31,378 nucleotides of DNA, from the NCBI GenBank assembly GCA_902797925.1, contig CADBUT010000016.1, positions 1 through 31,378 on the forward strand, read 5' to 3'. Position 1 is the stretch's first letter, and every line of letters starts with the position of its first letter. Made by a program: the position numbers and the translations under genes. The notes under the pieces were generated by a model. The model was not told the DNA's origin and made no database searches. It saw only the letters and a program-made list of their open reading frames with translations. Positions 22,611-30,729 of the stretch are shown piece by piece. The DNA comes from an uncultured Spirochaetaceae bacterium (GTDB lineage: Bacteria > Spirochaetota > Spirochaetia > Treponematales > Treponemataceae).

Positions 22611-23890
22611 TGAAACCTCTTGCTGTTTGTTCAAAACTCCGTCTTTGTATTTGTTCATTTTTACTGTGTTTTTTGTTCTTACCGCTTTTTTCAATAGATT
22701 TGAATGTGAATTATGGTGCTGATTTGTCAGCCAAATTTGCAGTTTCTGACTGGTTTTCTTATGAGTATAAATTGTCTCCCTGGATTGATTTTCGTTTTGC
22801 TGACGGCTGGAGATTTACGGCACAAGGCAGTGCATATTACCGCTTAAACCCGAAAGTGCCGCATTGCCGTCCCTTTGTTGATCTTGAACTGTTCCGTATT
22901 CAGACAAGAAAGTTTCCGTTCTGCCATGGCTTTGTTAGTTATGAATTCGGACGTATTAAGATAAAAGATACGCACGAGATGATTATGAATGAATCTGCAG
23001 ATGGTGTTGCAATTCATGTAAACATTCCGGGCATAGTTATGGATGTAACTGCCTCTTACCTAGGCTTTCAGTCTTATTATACTTCAACCAGTATGCTTTC
23101 GTATGATGACTTTTACAATGCTTCGGTTTTACCGGAGCCGTATTATGGTCTCGCCGCAAAGCGTGCTGTTTTCCAGTGGTCAACGCTTTTTCCTGAATTT
23201 GGTGGAAACCGTATTGATCTTTTTGGTGATATGATAGCCCAGCTTGATTTGCGCCGTGTTATCAATGACAGTAAACTTACAAAGAAGAAAAAGGATATAA
23301 AAGAACTTGTTGATTCTATGTATATGGCAACAGGTATAAACGGACCTTTCCTTAAATCAACAAGATTGTATTATGATTTAGGTATAGTTGGAGAAGCTGT
23401 TTCAAGACAGACTGCAAAAAAATCAGAAACTTATATGGCTGGTTATTTGAATGCCGGTATGTCATGGTTCTTAATGCGCAACATGCAGCTTGCAACTCGT
23501 TTACAGTATGGTACTCCAAACAATGATGAAGGTATGTCTGAATATAGACCGATAACCTATAAAAATGCCGGTATTTTTTACGAAGGCGGTTTTGCAGATC
23601 TTGTAAAACCGGAGCTGTCGTTTAAGTGGAGGCCTTCTTCTCAAGTTTCTTTCTCGACTTCTTTGTCCGGATTTATACGTCCTAGAAAAAAGGAAGAGTT
23701 GAAGGATATAAAAACACGCCGCGAGAAGTTTGAGAAAATTTACACATATACTGAATTTTCATTGGGCGGTATGTTTGTTATAGCAAATGATGTCCGCATT
23801 GGTGCTGATATAATGTACGGAGTAAACAGCATCAAAAAGAACAGGCAATTTGATTACTCAGTTCAGCTTAAATTTAATGTAGGACTGTAA
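22610..23890 (+). CDS. Predicted outer-membrane beta-barrel protein
   Basis: A 426-residue protein with a signal peptide (about 1-28; SFLLCFLFLPLFSIDL) followed by alternating polar/hydrophobic beta strands rich in aromatic residues (WIDFRFADGWRFTAQGSAYY, FVDLELFRIQTR). It ends in the strand-like FDYSVQLKFNVGL. This pattern suits a 14- to 18-strand outer-membrane barrel. A lysine-rich loop (TKKKKDIKELVDS, about 224-236) and another at about 364-382 would be periplasmic turns or surface loops. No porin family is recognised. The ribosome binding site GGAG lies inside the upstream gene, and the TGATG overlap indicates coupling. A terminator closes the operon. Confidence 0.75.
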   Translation: MKPLAVCSKLRLCICSFLLCFLFLPLFSIDLNVNYGADLSAKFAVSDWFSYEYKLSPWIDFRFADGWRFTAQGSAYYRLNPKVPHCRPFVDLELFRIQTRKFPFCHGFVSYEFGRIKIKDTHEMIMNESADGVAIHVNIPGIVMDVTASYLGFQSYYTSTSMLSYDDFYNASVLPEPYYGLAAKRAVFQWSTLFPEFGGNRIDLFGDMIAQLDLRRVINDSKLTKKKKDIKELVDSMYMATGINGPFLKSTRLYYDLGIVGEAVSRQTAKKSETYMAGYLNAGMSWFLMRNMQLATRLQYGTPNNDEGMSEYRPITYKNAGIFYEGGFADLVKPELSFKWRPSSQVSFSTSLSGFIRPRKKEELKDIKTRREKFEKIYTYTEFSLGGMFVIANDVRIGADIMYGVNSIKKNRQFDYSVQLKFNVGL

Positions 23891-23913
23891 TTTGAACTGT
23901 ATCAAATCTAAAG

Positions 23914-23954
23914 AGCCTTCTCTATCGCTTAGGGCATAGAGTAAGGCTTTTTTT
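23914..23954 (+). terminator. Intrinsic terminator of the outer-membrane operon
   Basis: AGCCTT (23914-23919) pairs with AAGGCT (23943-23948). CTCTAT (23920-23925) pairs with ATAGAG (23936-23941), with one bulged base. A seven-T run follows (23948-23954). Confidence 0.88.
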
Positions 23955-23980
23955 ATTTCTGATAATAACGGGGCTGAAAA

Positions 23981-24706
23981 ATGGAAGACAAAACAAATTT
24001 TGATAAAATCAATGAATATTATCAGGAAAATTTTGACAGTGTATTTGCACGTACAGAAAAAGCCTTGTCTGGAAACCGTGAAAACAACTATAAAATTTTG
24101 GGCTGGGAAAGCCGGGACGCTCAATATAAAAGATTTTCGATACTTGCGAAAAACATAAATTTGAATAACAAAAAATTGCTTGATGTAGGATCCGGTCTTG
24201 GCGATTTATATCATTTTTTGACGCAAGGGCTGCATTGGTATGTTGATTATGTGGGAACAGATATTTTGCCGAATATGGTGAAAATGGCAGAGGCACAGGC
24301 AGAACAAATAAAATTGCCGGCCGGTGTCAACGCAGTATACAGATTCATTAATACTGATATTTTTGATGCGAATTCAGAAAAATTGAAAAATGACAAATTT
24401 GATGTTGTATATACATCAGGTATTTTCAACTTGAATTTAGGAAACAACAGAACATTTTTGAAATCATCATTTGAGAAATTTGCTGCGATTGCTGATGAGT
24501 ATTTTGTATGTTCTCTGCTAAGTGATACATCATCAAACAAGGAAGATGCATATTATTATTATAATTCTGAGATTGTTGAAAAATCGATGGTTGATGTAAA
24601 GAAAATGTATCCGTATTCTGAATATACAATAATTGACGGATATCTTCCAAACGATATGACTGTTATCTGGGAAAAATCACCAGATTCTGGCACACAGATA
24701 CTCTGA
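23981..24706 (+). CDS. Class I SAM-dependent methyltransferase
   Basis: A 241-residue cytoplasmic methyltransferase. Motif I is LLDVGSGLGDLYHFL (residues 67-81), the glycine-rich SAM loop. Asp94 in VGTDILPNM is the acidic residue that normally binds the ribose hydroxyls. FDVVYTSGIFNLN is motif IV. The N-terminal 60 residues are helical and rich in tyrosine and asparagine. The substrate is unknown. It starts 27 bases after the terminator and is followed at 20 bases by the YhhN-like gene, so it probably leads a three-gene operon with YhhN and DUF1848. GGGG eight bases before the ATG may serve as ribosome binding site. Confidence 0.85.
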   Translation: MEDKTNFDKINEYYQENFDSVFARTEKALSGNRENNYKILGWESRDAQYKRFSILAKNINLNNKKLLDVGSGLGDLYHFLTQGLHWYVDYVGTDILPNMVKMAEAQAEQIKLPAGVNAVYRFINTDIFDANSEKLKNDKFDVVYTSGIFNLNLGNNRTFLKSSFEKFAAIADEYFVCSLLSDTSSNKEDAYYYYNSEIVEKSMVDVKKMYPYSEYTIIDGYLPNDMTVIWEKSPDSGTQIL

Positions 24707-24726
24707 TTAATTCCGATGGAGAGTTT

Positions 24727-25416
24727 ATGCAATATCTTTTTCTGGTTGTATTTGTAATATTAAGCGTTATTCATTTGGCCAACTGCTACCAAGGTAAAGA
24801 TTCTCTTAGAACGCATACAAAAGGCTTTTTGCTGCCGTTTCTTATAATCTATTATTTGCTTTTGTGTTCCGTACATTCAATAAATTTTAGCAGCATACTC
24901 CTGCTGGCACTTTTAACAAGCTGGATCGGCGATGTGATGTTGCTGCGCTCAAAATTCCGCTATTTCTTGATTGGCGGTTTCAGCTTTTTGACGGCGCATT
25001 TTTGCTTTATTCCGCTTTACTGCACATATATTGACTGGGCTTTGGTGCAGCCTGTTGTGCTGATTGTTGCCGCTCTTGTTTATGCTTCATGCTCTTATGC
25101 AGTTTTTCATGTGCTGAACAAAGCGCTGCCGCAGCCGTTTTTTTACGGCGTGCTCGTCTATCTGCTTGTAAACGGCGCGATGAACGTTTTTGCGCTTGCT
25201 TTCGGTTTTTCGGTGCGCAGTCTAGGCGGCATTATTGTAGTAGCCGGTTCAATGCTGTTTTTCTGTTCTGATGTGGTGCTGTTTTTAGTGCGCTTTCACC
25301 AGAAGGGCAAGCTCTTAAAAGGCCATTTCATCATCATGTTGACTTATGTTCTTGCTGAGTTTTTGATTACGCAAGGCTATTTTATCTGCCAGCAGCTGTC
25401 AAAAACTGGTGCATAA
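24727..25416 (+). CDS. YhhN / TMEM86 family membrane protein (lysoplasmalogenase-like)
   Basis: A 229-residue integral membrane protein with about eight helices. It shows the family's two conserved acidic spots: LLTSWIGDVMLL (residues 62-73) and GSMLFFCSDVVLFL (177-190). Characterised members hydrolyse the vinyl-ether bond of lysoplasmalogens in the membrane. Plasmalogens are typical of some anaerobes, so the family role could apply here, but activity is not shown. GGAGAG precedes the ATG. It is the second gene of the methyltransferase operon. The short gap of ten bases to the DUF1848 gene suggests co-transcription. Confidence 0.82.
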   Translation: MQYLFLVVFVILSVIHLANCYQGKDSLRTHTKGFLLPFLIIYYLLLCSVHSINFSSILLLALLTSWIGDVMLLRSKFRYFLIGGFSFLTAHFCFIPLYCTYIDWALVQPVVLIVAALVYASCSYAVFHVLNKALPQPFFYGVLVYLLVNGAMNVFALAFGFSVRSLGGIIVVAGSMLFFCSDVVLFLVRFHQKGKLLKGHFIIMLTYVLAEFLITQGYFICQQLSKTGA

Positions 25417-25426
25417 CGGTTTCCTG

Positions 25427-26362
25427 ATGATTATCAACACGGGCTTAAGAACAGACATTCCGGCTTTTTTTGCGGATTGGTTTATTAACAGAATAAAAGC
25501 CGGCTATGTTCTTGTCAGAAATCCCTACAATCACCAGCAGGTCACCAAATATTTGCTGAACCCTTCTGTGGTTGACTTGCTTGTGTTCTGCACAAAAAAT
25601 CCGCAGCCGCTGCTTAATCAGCTGAAAGACGGCGATGTTCTTGCGCCTTTCAAGCAGTTCTGGTTTGTAACGATAACGCCTTATGGAAGTGAAATAGAAC
25701 CGAACGTGCCGGATAAGTACCAAGTAATCGAAAGCTTCAAGCAGCTTTCAGATAAGCTTGAAACAAGCAGCGTCTGCTGGCGCTATGACCCGGTTTTTCT
25801 AAGCAGAAAATACGATATTGATTTTCACATAGAAGCATTCAGCCGTATGGCAGAACAGCTCGCCGGTTATACTGATACATGCGTAATCAGCTTCATCGAT
25901 TTGTACAAAAAAGTTCAGAAGAATTTCAGCGGCATTTCAGAAGTTCCGTTTGAAGCGCAAAAAATTATCTGCAACGAATTTATAAAAATCGGCAGACAGC
26001 ATAATATCGCCATAAAGACTTGCGGAGAATCGCCTTTGCTTGCTGAAACCGGCGTGGATATTTCAGGCTGTATGACTAAAGCTGTCTTTGAAAAGGCCGT
26101 CGGATGCAGGCTGGATATTCCCAAAATGCGGCAGAACCGGAAAGAATGTGCCTGCATTTTAACAGCTGATATCGGGGAATATAATACGTGCAGTCACTTT
26201 TGCAGGTATTGCTATGCTAATTATGACCGGCAGATTGTTATCCGCAACAATAAGTTTCATGATAAAAATTCAGCATTTTTGATAGGAACATCAGAACCTA
26301 ATGATATAATTACACATGCAAATCAAAAAAGCTGGAAAGTTTTGCAAAAAGAATTGTGGTAA
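25427..26362 (+). CDS. DUF1848 protein with C-terminal CxxxCxxC cluster
   Basis: A 311-residue cytoplasmic protein of the DUF1848 family. The family N-terminus (MIINTGLRTDIPAFFADWF) places the start at ATG 25427. GTG at 25409 would overlap the YhhN gene and add six unlike residues. FINRIKAGYVLVRNPYN and VVDLLVFCTKNP are further family segments. The C-terminus holds CSHFCRYC (Cys255, Cys259, Cys262). This is the CX3CX2C spacing of radical-SAM iron-sulfur sites, but it lies at the end of the protein, not the start. Other cysteines at about 240-245 (ECACI) may also take part. The family function is not known to me. It is third in the methyltransferase / YhhN operon. Confidence 0.85.
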   Translation: MIINTGLRTDIPAFFADWFINRIKAGYVLVRNPYNHQQVTKYLLNPSVVDLLVFCTKNPQPLLNQLKDGDVLAPFKQFWFVTITPYGSEIEPNVPDKYQVIESFKQLSDKLETSSVCWRYDPVFLSRKYDIDFHIEAFSRMAEQLAGYTDTCVISFIDLYKKVQKNFSGISEVPFEAQKIICNEFIKIGRQHNIAIKTCGESPLLAETGVDISGCMTKAVFEKAVGCRLDIPKMRQNRKECACILTADIGEYNTCSHFCRYCYANYDRQIVIRNNKFHDKNSAFLIGTSEPNDIITHANQKSWKVLQKELW

Positions 26363-26425
26363 AGCTTTGCAGAACACATAAAATAAGGGTTTTTCCCGTA
26401 GCTTCAATAAATTCAGTTTTTTATG

Positions 26426-26454
26426 TTGATTTTCTAGAAACGGCATGTTACTTT
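26426..26454 (+). promoter_or_regulatory. Candidate promoter of the LacI-type regulator
   Basis: TTGATT (26426-26431), 17 bases, then TACTTT (26449-26454) with an extended -10 TG at 26446-26447. The start of transcription would be near 26461. That leaves only about 17 bases of leader, so the mRNA is nearly leaderless. Confidence 0.5.
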
Positions 26455-26462
26455 TTAGTGAG

Positions 26463-26476
26463 GTTAATCGATAAAC
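26463..26476 (+). promoter_or_regulatory. Candidate LacI-family operator (autoregulation)
   Basis: The 14-base pseudo-palindrome GTTAATCGATAAAC (12 of 14 positions symmetric) has the central CG typical of LacI-family operators. It ends two bases before the ATG of the regulator and right at the predicted transcription start, a position suited to self-repression. Confidence 0.45.
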
Positions 26477-26477
26477 T

Positions 26478-27485
26478 ATGATTACTTTAAAGGAACTTGC
26501 TGACAGATGCGGTGTTTCTACTGCAACGGTTTCAAATGCAATAAACGGCAAGTCTAATATTTCAGAAACTACAAAACAGCGCATACTTCAGATGATAAAA
26601 GAAACTGGCTATAAACCGAATTTTATGGCGCGGACACTAAGAGTGAATTCCAAGCGCACTATCGGATTAGTCATTGAAGAGCTTGCTGCTTTCAGTTCTG
26701 CCCCGATAATTGAAGGCATAATGCGTTATTTTGAAAAGCAGAAATACGAGACGATTCTTTACAACATGCGTGTTTATTCAAACCCAAATTGGATGAATGA
26801 CGAGGATTTTGTACAGACCTGCGTAAATAATGCTGTCGAGGAACTGCTTTCAAAACAGGTAAACGGAATAATTCATGTTGCAGAACATTCGCGTAAACTG
26901 AAATATTACAATGAGAATTTGCCTGTTCCTGTTGTTATAAGCTACGCATATCCTGACGAGCGGAAGCTTCCCTATGTTTCAATTGACGATAATTCGAGTA
27001 CGGCAAAAATGGCTGAATATATTCTGTCGAAAGGTCACAAAAAAATTGCAATGATTTGCGGCTCAAAAGACAATCTTCATGCAGAGAAGCGCTGCAATAG
27101 TTTTAAGCGGGTCTTAAAAGAGCATGGTGTTCCGCTTGACGAAAATTTGTGCGTTTATGCCAACTGGACAAGAGAAACCGGCAAAGCCGCTGCAGCAAAA
27201 GTGCTTAAAAAAGGCGTGAGCGCTGTATTTTGCCACAACGACTTTATTGCAGCCGGTGTCTACGATTATCTTTACGAAAAGAATTTGCAGCCCGGAAAAG
27301 ATTTGCTTGTAACAGGTTTTGACAACCATATTATTTCGTCTTTTCTTCACCCTGAAATTACCACGATGAAGCTGCCTCTGCTTGAAATCGGGGAAAAATC
27401 AGCGGAGCTTATGGATAATCTGCTTGAAAATGACTCGACCTGCACAGAAGGCTTTGAAATTCCCTGCGAGCTTATTTTGCGGTGA
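26478..27485 (+). CDS. LacI-family transcriptional regulator
   Basis: A 335-residue DNA-binding repressor. Residues 1-55 are the LacI helix-turn-helix plus hinge (ITLKELADRCGVSTATVSNAINGK, then NISETTKQRI and YKPNFMARTLR). The rest is a periplasmic-binding-protein-like effector domain (TIGLVIEEL, NGIIHVAEHSR, YVSIDDNSSTAKMAEYIL, GHKKIAMICGS, VFCHNDFIAAGVYDYL, TGFDNH), complete to the C-terminus. It would sense a sugar or sugar acid. It converges with the GH115 gene, 29 bases between their stops, so glucuronic acid or a xylo-oligosaccharide fragment is a plausible but unproven effector. An operator-like site overlaps its own promoter region, and the leader seems too short for a standard ribosome binding site. 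Confidence 0.93.
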   Translation: MITLKELADRCGVSTATVSNAINGKSNISETTKQRILQMIKETGYKPNFMARTLRVNSKRTIGLVIEELAAFSSAPIIEGIMRYFEKQKYETILYNMRVYSNPNWMNDEDFVQTCVNNAVEELLSKQVNGIIHVAEHSRKLKYYNENLPVPVVISYAYPDERKLPYVSIDDNSSTAKMAEYILSKGHKKIAMICGSKDNLHAEKRCNSFKRVLKEHGVPLDENLCVYANWTRETGKAAAAKVLKKGVSAVFCHNDFIAAGVYDYLYEKNLQPGKDLLVTGFDNHIISSFLHPEITTMKLPLLEIGEKSAELMDNLLENDSTCTEGFEIPCELILR

Positions 27486-27514
27486 ATCTTATTGCTGGAC
27501 TACATGTGTTAAAG

Positions 27515-30364
27515 CTATTTCCTATAAGTCTCTTTCGGGCCGAGGTAAGACTGCGGCAGTTTGTACTCATTCGGATAAATCACAATCTTTTCGAGCACCA
27601 GATTCGGCGTAACGGCGTACACTTTAAGCGTGTTTGTGCCTTTGATGCAGTCAAACCATGCTGATTTTACGCGGATGTTGTTCGTCACGTCTTCGCCCCA
27701 CGGCTGCTGATGGTCGCCGACGGCAAAATCTGGCTCAACAACGTCTACAAGCACCTTTTTGCCGTTTACGCCTGCACCGAACTTGAAGTAATTGTCTTTT
27801 GTAGCCGGGTTCGACGGGTTGATGTAAAAATCAAAGCGGTAAATGCCTTCGGTTTCAAGTGCAAATTTATAGGTGAGGCTCGGCGACCTCTTGAGACTTT
27901 CTGAAAAGTACGAAGTCACAGGATAGACTTTCATGCCGTCTTTCATTTTGCCGTAGTCTTCAAGCAGCTCAAAGCCGGCAACTTCGCCGTCTTTGCTGAT
28001 ACCGTCGTGCGCTTCAAAGAAGCTTGAGCTTTCAATTGAGATATAATCTGTTGTCTGAATGAATGTGCCTTCTTCGGCGTCTGCGTTCAGAAGCTCTGCG
28101 TTTACGTTTATGCAAATCTCAACTTTGCCCGCGCTGTTGTCTGCGCCGGTCAACTTGAGCACGGTGCGCTTAGTTTCGGCTTTTTCAAGAAGCGCGCGGT
28201 CAATCTCAACCGCGATTTTTTTCACTTCGTCAGATTTTACCGTACCTTCCGGCTCATCAATTTTGAGCCACTCGGCATAGTCAAAGAATTTGTATGCGGT
28301 GTCTTCTTTTGAGCCGCACGCAATGTTGATAAACGCTTTTTGGCTGTTCGGATTCTTAAAAACATCTATTTTCAGTGTTTTTTTGCTCCACGGCAGGCCG
28401 CTTGTTACAGTGCCGTCGCTGTCAACCCAGACGATGAGCCGCTTCTTTCTTGCGCCGTCTGTTGTAACATAAAGCGGGTAGCGGTTCTCTTCTTCGTTCC
28501 AGCCTGAAAAGCCGAAATGCTCGCTCCAGCCCATCGCGTGCCATTTGCCGCCGTTGAAGCTGTCAATTTCTGCCACAAGCTTTTTGTCTTCTTCAAGGCA
28601 CTGCCTGATTGGCTCAACGTAGTTGTTTGCGGCCATTGCGCCATGTTCCGCAAGCCACTGATTTTTTCCGCAAAGCAACTGCATCTTAAGCACATTCATG
28701 TTGCCCAAAGCCGGAACGTAAACTTGCGCAAAAAAGCAGTTCTGTGCGCTTGCTGGCAGCTCTGTCTTAAGTGCTTTGCACTTTTCGATGATTGATTCGG
28801 CGGCATCAAGCGTTTCGTCGCTTTCGTCGAAGTTTACGGCGTGATAAGTGCTGCTTTTCAGGCTTTCGGTTCTGCGCCTGTGCGCAAGCTTGGTGTAGCC
28901 GTTGATTATGCGGCAGATGTCAGCTTTTTGTTCAGTTGAAGCTGACGGAAAGTTGAAATCAACCCATTCGGCGGTGTATTTTTCAGCCGTGTATTCAAGC
29001 TTAGAATATTTCTTGTAATCATACGCAAGGTCAAGAAAAAAGTTGAGCGGAAACTCATTCGTCATAATGTCGCCCATGTTGACAATCCAAAGTTCCCTTA
29101 TGCCGAAATCATAGGCGGTGGTCATCTGTTCCTTGACTTTTGCAAGGTGTGTCGTGTTGAACCATTCATAGCTGAACGGCCAGCCGTGATAGTCAAAATG
29201 ATAATACATGCCGTAGCCGCCCTTATGCTTGCGCATTTTCTTTGTCGGAAGGGTGCGCAAGTTTCCGTGATTGTCGTCGCAGAGCATCAGCGTAACGCCT
29301 TCAAGCTCTTCGCTGTTGATAAGGCCTTTTGTCTTTTTGTCGCCGTAAAAATAAGGCTCAACTTCTTTATAAAGCGCGAGCATACGCGGCACTTTTGAAA
29401 CATCCTCGTTGACGTATTGCTTTATAAGATTGTTCTGCGTTTTGAGCACGTCGCGCAAAAGGTCGATGTTGTCTTTGAGAGTGGCGTTCTGCATAATCGC
29501 GGTGTCAGCTTCGCCGCGCATACCGACCGTAATTACGTTCTCGAATTTGCCGTTGCGTTTAAGGCCGTCTTCCCAGAATTTTGTAATGCCTTCCGGGTTG
29601 GTTCTGAAATTCCAAGCGTCGCCATAAACTGAATCTTTGCCGCGAAGATAACGGTATTCTTCGCCAGCGCGGCAGCACGGTTCGTGGTGGCTTGCGCCCA
29701 TAATCACGCCAAGCTCGTCTGCAAGCTCGGCGTTTGCAATGCCCGGCCCGTCATCGCTGAAGCGCGAAGCCCACATTGCCGGCCACAGGTAGTTGCCTTT
29801 CATGCGCAGCAGTAGCTCGAACACATGCTCGTACATCTTGGCGTTTACGCCGCCAAAGCGCGTTGTTGCCCAGTTGCCGAAAGCCGGCCATTCATCGTTT
29901 ATAAAGAAGCCTCTGAATCTTACGCTTGGTTCGGGCGAAATCAAATTGTCTTTTTCGGTCAGTTCAACTTCGTCTTTGTGTTCCGGCATTACGTCTGCCC
30001 AGTCTACAAGAGGCGAAACGCCGAGCAGCTCTGAAATGTGGAAAAGGCCGTAGATTGTGCCGCGCTTGTCGCTTCCGGCAATTATGAGCATGTTGCCGTC
30101 AACGGTGAAAGAGTAGACTTCGTTCTTGGCTTTTACCGAATCAAGAAGGATTTTCCCGTCAGCTGCAAGCTTGTCAAGCATCGGGCTTTTGCCGACTGTG
30201 CCGAAAACAACGACATCGCCTTTGGCTTCGCTTATGTCCTTTATTTTAGCAGGAGCTTTTCCTGTAACGCGCTCAATATCAAGGCACACTTTGTCTGCAA
30301 TTTTTAAGACGCCAGAAAATGCTGAATCTTCTATTAAAAAACTTACGTTTGAATTGATTTTCAT
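27515..30364 (-). CDS. GH115 alpha-(4-O-methyl)glucuronidase
   Basis: A 949-residue glycoside hydrolase of family GH115, which removes (4-O-methyl)glucuronic acid side chains from glucuronoxylan. An N-terminal alpha/beta domain covers 1-140. The catalytic TIM barrel follows, with the family hallmarks RGFFINDEWPAFGNW (151-165), LLRMKGNYLWPAMW (185-198), GASHHEPC (223-230), VGMRGEADTAIM and YHFDYHGWPFSYEW. A helical region and a C-terminal beta-rich domain (about 780-949) follow. Length is normal for the family. There is no signal peptide, so the enzyme should act in the cytoplasm on imported oligosaccharides. GGGGG precedes the ATG on the minus strand. The gene is richer in G+C than its neighbours, hinting at transfer or different codon selection. 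No xylanase or transporter gene is in the window. Confidence 0.93.
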   Translation of the reverse strand: MKINSNVSFLIEDSAFSGVLKIADKVCLDIERVTGKAPAKIKDISEAKGDVVVFGTVGKSPMLDKLAADGKILLDSVKAKNEVYSFTVDGNMLIIAGSDKRGTIYGLFHISELLGVSPLVDWADVMPEHKDEVELTEKDNLISPEPSVRFRGFFINDEWPAFGNWATTRFGGVNAKMYEHVFELLLRMKGNYLWPAMWASRFSDDGPGIANAELADELGVIMGASHHEPCCRAGEEYRYLRGKDSVYGDAWNFRTNPEGITKFWEDGLKRNGKFENVITVGMRGEADTAIMQNATLKDNIDLLRDVLKTQNNLIKQYVNEDVSKVPRMLALYKEVEPYFYGDKKTKGLINSEELEGVTLMLCDDNHGNLRTLPTKKMRKHKGGYGMYYHFDYHGWPFSYEWFNTTHLAKVKEQMTTAYDFGIRELWIVNMGDIMTNEFPLNFFLDLAYDYKKYSKLEYTAEKYTAEWVDFNFPSASTEQKADICRIINGYTKLAHRRRTESLKSSTYHAVNFDESDETLDAAESIIEKCKALKTELPASAQNCFFAQVYVPALGNMNVLKMQLLCGKNQWLAEHGAMAANNYVEPIRQCLEEDKKLVAEIDSFNGGKWHAMGWSEHFGFSGWNEEENRYPLYVTTDGARKKRLIVWVDSDGTVTSGLPWSKKTLKIDVFKNPNSQKAFINIACGSKEDTAYKFFDYAEWLKIDEPEGTVKSDEVKKIAVEIDRALLEKAETKRTVLKLTGADNSAGKVEICINVNAELLNADAEEGTFIQTTDYISIESSSFFEAHDGISKDGEVAGFELLEDYGKMKDGMKVYPVTSYFSESLKRSPSLTYKFALETEGIYRFDFYINPSNPATKDNYFKFGAGVNGKKVLVDVVEPDFAVGDHQQPWGEDVTNNIRVKSAWFDCIKGTNTLKVYAVTPNLVLEKIVIYPNEYKLPQSYLGPKETYRK

Positions 30365-30390
30365 TTAATCCCCCGATTTGCAAGGCTTCA

Positions 30391-30404
30391 ACTTGCATAC
30401 AAGT
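30391..30404 (-). promoter_or_regulatory. Palindrome upstream of the GH115 gene, candidate operator
   Basis: ACTTGCATACAAGT has 12 of 14 symmetric positions and lies 27 bases before the GH115 start. It resembles the ACTTGTATACAAGT core of GntR-type sugar-acid regulators more than a CG-centred LacI site. A clear promoter could not be placed beside it. Confidence 0.4.
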
Positions 30405-30510
30405 GAGTGTGCCACAATTCAGCTGATTTGTAAACTCTTATTCAATCTGACAGATTGTGCTTGTGGAAAATTCTTAAGCTGTGTGATAGAATAAAGACAG
30501 GAGGAATGAA

Positions 30511-30729
30511 ATGGTAGCAGTGAAAGCATATTACGATGGTCAAAATTATATCATGGAAAGAAATGTTACAGTTAAAACTAACCAAAAAGTCATAATAACA
30601 TTGCTAGACGAATTTGAGACTCCGAAACGAAATCTAAAAAAATATGTTGGCAAGGTAAGCAAAACTGATTCTGATTTGATAGAGCAAGCTGTAGCAGAAG
30701 GCCGCAAGGTGGATGGCGGTGAATGGTAA
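30511..30729 (+). CDS. Antitoxin of a PIN-domain toxin-antitoxin pair
   Basis: A 72-residue protein directly upstream of, and overlapping, the PIN-domain toxin gene. Its N-terminal half (VKAYYDGQNYIMERNVTVKTNQKVIITLLDEF) is a short beta-rich domain of the kind seen in small antitoxins that bind their own promoter. The C-terminal part (SDLIEQAVAEGRKV) is helical and charged and would wrap the toxin. The start is ATG at 30511 after AGGAGG. The identification rests mainly on size, order and overlap with the toxin; the exact antitoxin family is not certain. Confidence 0.75.
   Translation: MVAVKAYYDGQNYIMERNVTVKTNQKVIITLLDEFETPKRNLKKYVGKVSKTDSDLIEQAVAEGRKVDGGEW

Noticed and set aside
28405..28695. 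Long alternative frames inside the GH115 gene on both strands
   Set aside because: GC-rich coding sequence yields such open frames; none has a ribosome binding site or a recognisable protein pattern.
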